In this document: piece by piece, positions 1 through 5,012 of the stretch
Layout: each line of letters begins with the position of its first letter
Numbering within the stretch: the first letter of the stretch is position 1
Origin: Campylobacteraceae bacterium UBA1877
Lineage (GTDB): Bacteria; Campylobacterota; Campylobacteria; Campylobacterales; Campylobacteraceae
Direction: 5' to 3'
Assembly: GCA_002352945.1 (NCBI GenBank)
Contig: DDHL01000070.1
Coordinates: 1 to 5,527 of the forward strand
Length of the DNA stretch: 5,527 bases
The notes under the pieces: model-generated
Seen by the model: only the letters and a program-made list of their open reading frames with translations
The model's database searches: none
Told to the model about the DNA's origin: nothing
Translations under genes and position numbers: made by a program

Positions 1-939
1 GGTCTTCCATGGCCGTGCTGGACAGAAAAACATAGCGGAAGCCCAATTCTTTATAATGTAGACCGACCAGTAAGTGAAGGCGGTATGGGCTTTAGGAACC
101 GTTTTGGTTTAGAGCATAATGGCGTAAGCCAGCTTGCTGCAGATACAGTAACAATCAAAGGTTCAAAAGTAAAAGGTGGCTACCCAGAGATTACCAAAGA
201 TAATATTGAAAAAGTTCTTGGAATCAAGCTTACTGAAGAAGAAAAAGCAAAAATGGGTGCTAACTGGAAAGTGGATAAGAGCAATATTATTGTAGAAAAA
301 TGTATGGAAGCTGGTGTTGCTCCATATGGAAACGCAAGAGCGCGTTGTATGGTATGGCAATGGGAGAAATTTGACCATGAAATTCCACGACACCGTGAAC
401 CAATCCACTCTCCTCGAACAGACTTGGTTAAAAAATATCCATCATTTAAAAATGATCGAACCGGTCATTACCGTCTAACAACCCAGTATGCTTCATTGCA
501 GCAAAGCAAAGATTTTGCCAAAGAATTCCCAATTAACTTGGTGACTGGACGTATTGTAAACATGAATGGTGCTGGAGTCGAAAACAGAAGTTCAAAATAC
601 TTAGTTGAACTTACACCTGAAATGTATGCTGATATCAATCCAGATTTGGCAGCTAGATATGGAATCAAAAATGGCGATATGATGTGGGTACACTCACCAG
701 AGGGAACAAAAATCCGTGTTAAAGCACGATATACCCAATCTGTTTTACCTGATCGTATTTTCTTACCATTCCACTTTGCAGGACATTTCCAAGGAGAGGA
801 TTTGACCGAGCGCTATCCTGAGGGATCAGTACCATATGCAAGAGGCGAAAGTGCTTGTACTGTTACAAACTACGGGTATGATGTCATCACTCAAATCCCA
901 GAAACTAAAGGCGGTCTATGCCGCATCGAAAAAGCGTAG
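1..939 (+). CDS. fdhA: Formate dehydrogenase catalytic subunit FdhA, C-terminal part (5' end outside window)
   Basis: Frame 1 is open from the first base to the TAG at 937-939, giving the last 312 residues of a protein that begins upstream. The ATG at 85 is only an internal methionine. The opening residues GLPWPCWTEKHSGSPILYN resemble bacterial respiratory formate dehydrogenase large subunits. From about residue 175 the molybdopterin-dinucleotide-binding C-terminal domain is readable: FPINLVTGR (176-184), then an INPDLAARYGIKNGD segment, and PFHFAGHFQG from about residue 256. The family oxidises formate to CO2 at a Mo or W bis-pyranopterin centre ligated by Sec or Cys. Those ligand residues and the Tat signal lie in the missing N-terminal part. 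Family members are roughly 900 or more residues, so about one third is present. It heads a tight operon with fdhB 11 nt downstream. The presence of yedF and selD in the locus suggests, but does not show, that this enzyme carries selenocysteine. Confidence 0.93.
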   Translation, partial: GLPWPCWTEKHSGSPILYNVDRPVSEGGMGFRNRFGLEHNGVSQLAADTVTIKGSKVKGGYPEITKDNIEKVLGIKLTEEEKAKMGANWKVDKSNIIVEKCMEAGVAPYGNARARCMVWQWEKFDHEIPRHREPIHSPRTDLVKKYPSFKNDRTGHYRLTTQYASLQQSKDFAKEFPINLVTGRIVNMNGAGVENRSSKYLVELTPEMYADINPDLAARYGIKNGDMMWVHSPEGTKIRVKARYTQSVLPDRIFLPFHFAGHFQGEDLTERYPEGSVPYARGESACTVTNYGYDVITQIPETKGGLCRIEKA

Positions 940-950
940 GGAGGTGAAAG

Positions 951-1550
951 ATGAGTAGTGTAATGTCTCGAATGAAATTTTACTGTGATGAAGCCCGTTG
1001 TATTGAGTGTAACGGTTGTAGTGTTGCCTGCGCTGAAGGTCATGAACTGCCAGTTGGCATAAACCGTCGTAAAGTTATAACTTTAAATGAAGGTGTTGAA
1101 GGCAAGGAGTTCTCGCTCTCCATTGCCTGCATGCACTGTACTGATGCTCCTTGTGAACAAGTGTGTCCGGTAGATTGTTTTTATATTCGTGAAGATGGAA
1201 TTGTTCTTCATGATAAAAAAACATGTATTGGGTGTGGCTATTGTCTTTATGCATGCCCATTTGGTGCTCCTCAATTTCCAAGAGATGGTGCATTTGGCAC
1301 TAAAGGAGCTATGGATAAATGTACTATGTGTGCAGGTGGTCCAGAAGAGACAAACTCTGAAGAAGAGCGTAAACTCTATGGTCAAAACCGCATTGCTGAA
1401 GGTAAGGTACCTGTATGTGCTGCTATGTGTTCAACTAAGGCGCTTTTGGTTGGCGATGGTGAATCAGTAGCTGCAATTTACCGCAAGCGTGTTATGTCAC
1501 GCGGACAAGGTGTTCAAGGAATGCCTTATGGGTGGAGCACGGCTTACTAA
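951..1550 (+). CDS. fdhB: Formate dehydrogenase iron-sulfur subunit FdhB (four [4Fe-4S] clusters)
   Basis: This 199-residue ferredoxin-type electron-transfer subunit has sixteen cysteines in four groups, enough for four [4Fe-4S] clusters: C17/C20/C23/C27, C60/C63/C68/C72, C92/C95/C98/C102 and C124/C127/C156/C160. C12 is an extra cysteine outside the groups. The pattern matches the FdnH/HybA-type family that carries electrons from the molybdenum subunit to a membrane cytochrome b. There is no signal peptide, in keeping with export alongside a Tat-targeted FdhA. There is also no C-terminal membrane helix, unlike E. coli FdnH, so anchoring must come from FdhC. The start at 951 is supported by GGAGGT at 940-945, five bases before the ATG; M5 and M8 are internal and lack comparable sites. 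It sits between fdhA and fdhC in one operon. Confidence 0.95.
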   Translation: MSSVMSRMKFYCDEARCIECNGCSVACAEGHELPVGINRRKVITLNEGVEGKEFSLSIACMHCTDAPCEQVCPVDCFYIREDGIVLHDKKTCIGCGYCLYACPFGAPQFPRDGAFGTKGAMDKCTMCAGGPEETNSEEERKLYGQNRIAEGKVPVCAAMCSTKALLVGDGESVAAIYRKRVMSRGQGVQGMPYGWSTAY

Positions 1551-1564
1551 TGGAGGAGCAAAGG

Positions 1565-2461
1565 ATGAATATACGTCTTAGTGCGCTTCTACTCCCCCTC
1601 ATGGGTTCAGCGGCATTAGCCGCTGATAACCCCATTTGGGGTGCAGGACGCATTACAAACATTACAGGGTATGGACAAGTAGAGAGTACCAAACTAGGAC
1701 CGCTTTTTACACTCTTGCAGAACCAATACTTTGCTCCTATATTCCTAGCAATTCTCATTGGAGTTCCAACAGTATTTTTACTCCACTACCTCATAGTTGG
1801 ACCAAAGGTCTTTCCACATGGAGGCAGAAAGATTAAAGTATTTAGTATCTTTAATCGAATCGTCCACCAAATGGCAGCTTTGAGTTTTATAGTTATTGTT
1901 CCAACAGGATTTGTACTGGTTTTTGGAGACTTCTTTGGCGGCGGCGGGTTTGTACGTTTGTGTAAAAACCTCCATGGACTCTTTACCATACTCTTTGTAA
2001 TAGCAGTTATTCCTATGTTTTTTATGTGGGTAAAACATGCTCTTTTTACTTTTATTGATTTAAAGTGGATGATGATACTAGGCGGATACCTATCTAAAGA
2101 GAAAAAACCAGTACCTGCTGCTAAATTTAATGCAGGTCAAAAGATGTGGTTCTGGATTGCAACTTTAGGTAGTATGGTTATGGTAATTACTGGAGCTATG
2201 ATGTATCTTCTTGACTTTGATATGAGTATGCTTCGGTCCATAACAGGTCTTAGCCAAATAGACTTACTAAGACTAGCAGCCATTACACACAATGTAATGG
2301 GATTTTTGGTTGTAGCCTTGTTCTTTACACACATTTACATGTCTATGTTTGCAATCAAAGGTGCAATTCACAGCATCATAGATGGACACATGGAAGAGGA
2401 AGAACTTAAAATCCTTCACCCATACTACTACGAAAAGTTACAAAAAGATGGGAAGGTGTAA
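1565..2461 (+). CDS. fdhC: Formate dehydrogenase cytochrome b subunit FdhC (gamma)
   Basis: This 298-residue membrane protein is the di-haem cytochrome b that anchors FdhAB and passes electrons to quinone. The N-terminus (MNIRLSALLLPLMG, then SAALAAD) looks like a cleavable signal peptide ending near residue 19-20. About five hydrophobic segments follow, at roughly 56-78, 101-121, 137-156, 194-216 and 237-262. Candidate haem ligands are H101, H137, H242 and H256. The 14-residue spacing of the last pair equals that of E. coli FdnI His155/His169, and H101/H137 resembles His18/His57. I chose ATG 1565 because GGAGGA at 1552-1557 lies seven bases upstream and this start puts the signal peptide first. 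The frame is also open from GTG 1532 and ATG 1550, which would overlap fdhB and add charged residues before the signal. A strong inverted repeat begins right at the stop codon. Confidence 0.93.
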   Translation: MNIRLSALLLPLMGSAALAADNPIWGAGRITNITGYGQVESTKLGPLFTLLQNQYFAPIFLAILIGVPTVFLLHYLIVGPKVFPHGGRKIKVFSIFNRIVHQMAALSFIVIVPTGFVLVFGDFFGGGGFVRLCKNLHGLFTILFVIAVIPMFFMWVKHALFTFIDLKWMMILGGYLSKEKKPVPAAKFNAGQKMWFWIATLGSMVMVITGAMMYLLDFDMSMLRSITGLSQIDLLRLAAITHNVMGFLVVALFFTHIYMSMFAIKGAIHSIIDGHMEEEELKILHPYYYEKLQKDGKV

Positions 2462-2489
2462 ATCAAAAGGGAGCCTCCTCCCTTTTGAT
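2462..2489 (+). terminator. Hairpin terminator of the fdhABC operon
   Basis: A perfect 12-bp inverted repeat lies directly after the fdhC stop. The left arm ATCAAAAGGGAG (2462-2473) pairs with CTCCCTTTTGAT (2478-2489) around a CCTC loop. The position and stem fit a factor-independent terminator. The T tract after the stem is weak (CTTTATG), although the right arm itself contains TTTT. Readthrough into fdhD therefore cannot be excluded. Confidence 0.8.
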
Positions 2490-2520
2490 CTTTATGTGTA
2501 AAACCCCTTTACATGTAAAG
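2490..2520. promoter_or_regulatory. Paired palindromes upstream of fdhD, possible operator
   Basis: CTTTACATGTAAAG (2507-2520) is a perfect 14-nt palindrome. Seventeen bases upstream, CTTTATGTGTAAAA (2490-2503) is an imperfect copy sharing the TTTA...GTAAA arms. The pair lies between the fdhC terminator and the fdhD promoter, about 35-60 bases upstream of its -10 element. That is a plausible site for a dimeric regulator, possibly the ModE-like protein or a Crp/Fnr-type factor. The sequence does not clearly match the E. coli ModE box or an FNR box, so the binder is unknown. Confidence 0.4.
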
Positions 2521-2553
2521 ATGATTTGAGTTTATTTTTTATTTGAAAGATTG

Positions 2554-2562
2554 TGCTAAGAT
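2554..2562 (+). promoter_or_regulatory. Extended -10 promoter for fdhD
   Basis: TGCTAAGAT (2554-2562) fits an extended -10 element (TGnTAnnAT). It is preceded by a T-rich stretch (about 2531-2544) rather than a clear -35 box, as is common in Campylobacterota sigma-70 promoters. Transcription would begin near 2569. That is consistent with ATG 2590 as the fdhD start and would leave ATG 2575 almost leaderless. Confidence 0.55.
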
Positions 2563-2589
2563 AGCGTAACTAAAATGCAAAGGCATGAT

Positions 2590-3372
2590 ATGGAACCCAT
2601 ATTTACTACAAAAATAACCAAAATCAAAGATGGCAAAAAGATTGAAGTTGATGACTCTCTTGTAAGAGAGATTAAGCTTGAAATCACAGTAAATGGTAAA
2701 AGAGTTGGCGCTGTTATGGCAACTCCGGTGGATCAAGAAGCTTTAGCACTTGGCTATTTGATGAGTGAAAATATTATTGCTTCATATGAAGATGTAACGA
2801 AGATGGAACTTATCAATGATGGGATGGGAATTGAGATTGAAGCTAAAGCAAATGATGATAGCATTGGAAAGTTAAACGCCGAGAGTGTTGTTATAAGCGG
2901 ATGTGGAAGAAGCGTTACTGCAAATATCGACCCTGAAGCGATTGAAGCAAAAGTGATAAATAATCCAATGAGTATTGAGGCTTCACTTTTATCTGAACAG
3001 ATGAGTAAATTTTATACTGAGTGTCCTTTGTATGAGCAAACCGGATGCGTTCATACAGCAAAATTATACATAGATGAAGATACTTTTTTTATTGGTGAAG
3101 ATATTGCCCAGCACAATACAATCGATAAAGCAATTGGAAAGGCGCGACTTGCTAAGGCTGATTTATCAAAAGCCTTTTTAATGGTTAGTGGAAGGCTCTC
3201 GTCCGAAATGGTAGCAAAAGCAGTAATGCACCAAATCCCCATTTTAGTCTCTCGTACTGCATCAACTTGTCTTGGACTTATGATTGCTAGAAAATTTAAT
3301 CTAACCCTTATCGGTTTTGCAAGAAATGGAAGAATGAATATCTATAATGCTCCGGAGCGAATTGATGTTTGA
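2590..3372 (+). CDS. fdhD: Formate dehydrogenase accessory sulfurtransferase FdhD
   Basis: This 260-residue cytoplasmic maturation factor belongs to the FdhD family, which passes sulfur from a cysteine desulfurase to the Mo/W cofactor of formate dehydrogenase. Visible family signatures are the active-site loop SGCGRS (C105), TGCVHTAKLY (151-160), EDIAQHNTIDKAIG (170-183), SGRLSSEMVAKA (200-211), a PILVSRTAST segment (217-226) and LIGFARNGRMNIY (240-252). E. coli FdhD has two active-site cysteines in CGVC; here only the first is present, replaced after it by GRS. C145 and C153 are extra cysteines nearby. I chose ATG 2590 because AAAGG at 2579-2583 lies six bases upstream. ATG 2575 is in frame but has no visible ribosome binding site and lies too close to the predicted transcription start. 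The stop overlaps the next gene by 8 nt, suggesting coupled translation. Confidence 0.92.
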   Translation: MEPIFTTKITKIKDGKKIEVDDSLVREIKLEITVNGKRVGAVMATPVDQEALALGYLMSENIIASYEDVTKMELINDGMGIEIEAKANDDSIGKLNAESVVISGCGRSVTANIDPEAIEAKVINNPMSIEASLLSEQMSKFYTECPLYEQTGCVHTAKLYIDEDTFFIGEDIAQHNTIDKAIGKARLAKADLSKAFLMVSGRLSSEMVAKAVMHQIPILVSRTASTCLGLMIARKFNLTLIGFARNGRMNIYNAPERIDV

Positions 3373-4108
3373 TCTTGAGAAAATTATAAAAGAGAATCTA
3401 AATAGCGATGGAAAGCTTACATGTAAGGATGCTTTTAAGATTGCAGCTAAAACAAAAACGCCAATTGGCGACGCCGGGCAGAAGGCAAAAGAGCTTGGAA
3501 TTCGCATAACTGATTGCGAATTAGGCCAATTTGGCGGACTTAAAAATAGCGGTGAATTTGACCAAGAGGCAAAGGCAAGGCTTGAAAAGTTAGTAGATGA
3601 GAATGGAAAAGTTATTTGCAAAGATGCAAGAGATGCCGCTGCTGGTTTGGGCTTGAAAAAGATTAGAGGCACCCTTAAAGAAGCTGATATTGATGTGAAA
3701 TATTGTGAGCTTGGCTGCTTCAGAGAGAGAAAGCGACCAAGAATCTATGTACGAACAAAGACGTGGATTGAGAATGAAAAGGGCGAATTGCTCTTTGGTA
3801 AAGGCAAAACGCAGGTTTTAGAAGATGTTGAGCGAACCGGCTCAATCTCCGGCGCTGCCAAACGGCTAGGGATGAATTATAAAAAGACATGGAGCCATGT
3901 TCAAATTTTGCAAAAAAGTTTTGATAAGCCCCTTGTTGAAACCCAAAAAGGCGGCGGAGAACGGGGTGGAACGACTTTGAGCGTGGAAGCCTATGAGCTT
4001 ATGGATGCATACAAAAAGCTTCAAGCAGATATTGAGGCTTTTGCAAACAAACGCTTTAAAGAGCTCTTTTTAGAACCTCGCAATAAAAAAGAGTTTGGTT
4101 CCAAGTAA
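3365..4108 (+). CDS. modE: ModE-like transcriptional regulator with duplicated N-terminal Cys-module and no molbindin domain
   Basis: This 247-residue protein has a winged helix-turn-helix of the ModE type at about residues 128-217. The signature runs RTGSISGAAKRLGMNYKKTW (157-176), then PLVETQKGGGERGGTTL (189-205). In E. coli ModE such a domain is followed by a di-mop domain that binds molybdate; here only about 30 charged residues follow, so that sensor is absent. In its place the N-terminus carries two related modules, residues 16-57 and 81-119. Each begins GK-L/V-x-x-C-K-D-A and ends CELG-x-F, with C20/C51 in the first and C85/C114/C118 in the second. They could sense metal, redox state or a ligand, but this is inference. 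ATG 3365 has GGAG at 3354-3357, seven bases upstream, and overlaps fdhD by 8 nt; ATG 3347 is open but has no such site. From memory, C. jejuni has a comparable ModE-like regulator beside its fdh genes. Likely targets are Mo/W transport or fdh genes. Confidence 0.82.
   Translation: MFDLEKIIKENLNSDGKLTCKDAFKIAAKTKTPIGDAGQKAKELGIRITDCELGQFGGLKNSGEFDQEAKARLEKLVDENGKVICKDARDAAAGLGLKKIRGTLKEADIDVKYCELGCFRERKRPRIYVRTKTWIENEKGELLFGKGKTQVLEDVERTGSISGAAKRLGMNYKKTWSHVQILQKSFDKPLVETQKGGGERGGTTLSVEAYELMDAYKKLQADIEAFANKRFKELFLEPRNKKEFGSK
3416..3427. repeat. Second copy of the TTACATGTAA palindrome, inside the regulator gene
   Basis: CTTACATGTAAG is a perfect 12-nt palindrome about 50 bases into the ModE-like gene. 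It shares the 10-nt core TTACATGTAA with the palindrome at 2507-2520, and both copies continue with a GATG then a TTT run at matching positions. It also encodes the conserved LTCKD segment of module 1, so coding constraint may explain it. Any role as an operator is speculative. Confidence 0.3.
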
Positions 4109-4122
4109 AGGAATGATATAAT
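4095..4122 (+). promoter_or_regulatory. Promoter-like sequence for the 60-residue ORF
   Basis: TGATATAAT (4114-4122) is a consensus extended -10 element in the short gap after the regulator stop codon. A weak TTGGTT (4095-4100) lies 16 bases upstream as a possible -35. Transcription would start near 4129, just before the AGGAGA ribosome binding site, giving a leader of about a dozen bases. It may supply the small ORF independently of fdhD-modE. Confidence 0.5.
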
Positions 4123-4140
4123 ACTAATAAAGGAGAGAAG

Positions 4141-4323
4141 ATGCTTATTGCACTTAATGATCGAGTCTATTTAAATACAGAAAGAATCACAAGAATAAAA
4201 GTGGATGAAGTCCAAGATGGGATTAGAATCCGTTTTTATGAAGGTGAGCGTCAGGTGGCTAAAAGCCAAAAATTCCCTTCAGTAGCTGATGCGAAAAAGT
4301 GGATTGAAGAAAACTTCAAATAA
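4141..4323 (+). CDS. Small conserved-looking protein of unknown function (60 aa)
   Basis: This complete 60-residue ORF starts at ATG 4141, with AGGAGA at 4131-4136 four bases upstream. It lies 32 nt after the regulator and has its own extended -10 element. The protein has no cysteine, no signal peptide and no membrane segment. The first 50 residues alternate hydrophobic and charged positions, as expected for a beta-rich fold (MLIALNDRVYL, RITRIKVDE, GIRIRFYEG), followed by a short amphipathic helix (VADAKKWIEENF). I do not recognise a named family. Its place between the fdhD-regulator pair and yedF-selD suggests a part in Mo/Se metabolism or formate dehydrogenase biogenesis, but that rests on context only. 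The strong start signals and codon use like its neighbours make it a real gene rather than a chance ORF. Confidence 0.75.
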   Translation: MLIALNDRVYLNTERITRIKVDEVQDGIRIRFYEGERQVAKSQKFPSVADAKKWIEENFK

Positions 4324-4421
4324 TCTTTAGGCCTTCGGGCCAACCCCTCTTTAGGCTTGAGTTCAAGCAAACGTCGAACTTCCTCGACTCATTAAATTTT
4401 CTTACATAGATTGGAGTCCTC
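4324..4421 (+). other. Intergenic leader with three small hairpins before yedF
   Basis: This 98-nt gap holds three consecutive hairpins. The first is GGCC-TTCG-GGCC (4330-4341, a stable C(UUCG)G tetraloop). The second is GCTTG-AGTT-CAAGC (4355-4368). The third is GTCGA-ACTTCC-TCGAC (4373-4388), followed by an AT-rich ATTAAATTTTC. A 9-nt direct repeat TCTTTAGGC (4324-4332 and 4348-4356) introduces the first two. None has a strong U tract, so a clear terminator is not shown; the third hairpin with its AT-rich tail is the nearest to one. The region may terminate or attenuate transcription into yedF-selD. No clear promoter for yedF is visible; its ribosome binding site is GGAG at 4413-4416. Confidence 0.45.
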
Positions 4422-5012
4422 ATGCAAATTGATTGCCGAAATTTAGAATGTCCTCAACCAGTTCTTGAAACTAAAAAAGCTCTTGAGTCATTACCCGAAG
4501 ATGCAGTACTTGAAGTACTAGTTAACTCAGTTGCATCTCACCAAAATGTACTGCGCTTTGCAAAAAATAGTGGTTATGAAACTCGCGAAAGCACAAATGG
4601 CGATACGACGACTATTACAATTGTCAAAGGATACGCTTGTGAAATTGCTCAAGAAGCAGACAAAAAAGAGGGATTTTGCGATAAAACACTCTTTTTAAAA
4701 GATGATAAAGTAGGCGAGGGTGAGCTTGGAGGAAAATTGATGGTTGGTTTTTTAAAAAGTGTGCTTGAGCAAGATACTTTGCCAAAACGCATAGTATGTG
4801 TAAACAAAGCAGTCTTTTTAACAACCGCACCAGAAGATAGCCCGGTTATGCAAACCCTAAAAGCTTTAGCAGATAAAGGTGTTGAAATTTATTCATGCGG
4901 GGTTTGTTTGGAATTTTATAAACTCCAAGATGAGTTAAAAGTCGGCATGATAGGAAATGCTTATGGAACTATTGAAATGCTTCTTCAAAGCGAGGATGTA
5001 ATAAGTTTATGA
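4422..5012 (+). CDS. yedF: Selenium metabolism protein YedF (TusA/SirA-like plus DsrE-like domains)
   Basis: This 196-residue cytoplasmic protein has two domains. Residues 1-70 form a TusA/SirA-like sulfur-carrier domain with the CPQP motif (C10-P13) in the expected context DCRNLECPQPVLETKKAL. Residues about 87-196 form a DsrE-like domain containing KLMVGFLKSV and the SCGVCLEFY motif (C159, C162). This two-domain arrangement defines the YedF family found next to selD in selenium-using bacteria, where it is thought to bind or deliver selenium or sulfur as a persulfide or perselenide. Its exact reaction is not settled. The start at 4422 has GGAG at 4413-4416, five bases upstream. The stop codon overlaps the selD start (ATGA, 5009-5012), so the two genes are probably co-transcribed and translationally coupled, which fits delivery of selenium to SelD. 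Confidence 0.9.
   Translation: MQIDCRNLECPQPVLETKKALESLPEDAVLEVLVNSVASHQNVLRFAKNSGYETRESTNGDTTTITIVKGYACEIAQEADKKEGFCDKTLFLKDDKVGEGELGGKLMVGFLKSVLEQDTLPKRIVCVNKAVFLTTAPEDSPVMQTLKALADKGVEIYSCGVCLEFYKLQDELKVGMIGNAYGTIEMLLQSEDVISL

Noticed and set aside
85..87. ATG at 85 as the start of fdhA
   Set aside because: The same frame is open to base 1 and the preceding 28 residues fit the formate dehydrogenase family, so this methionine is internal.
163..408. Minus-strand ORFs under fdhA, fdhB, fdhC, fdhD, the regulator and yedF (for example 163-408, 1083-1385, 3301-3672)
   Set aside because: All lie antisense to well-supported genes, have no ribosome binding context and show no recognisable protein features.
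1189..1470. Plus-strand out-of-frame ORFs at 1189-1470 and 1636-1836
   Set aside because: They lie wholly within fdhB and fdhC in another frame and their compositions look like frame shadows.
1532..1564. Earlier starts for fdhC at GTG 1532 or ATG 1550
   Set aside because: Both put polar, charged residues ahead of the signal peptide and overlap fdhB; ATG 1565 has a strong GGAGGA site at proper spacing.
2575..2589. ATG 2575 as the fdhD start
   Set aside because: It has no ribosome binding site and lies only about 6 bases after the predicted transcription start, while ATG 2590 has AAAGG six bases upstream.
4324..4400. A tRNA, possibly selC, in the hairpin-rich gap before yedF
   Set aside because: The three hairpins recall a cloverleaf, but there is no acceptor stem, no 7-nt anticodon loop and no GTTCRA T-loop on either strand in the right place.
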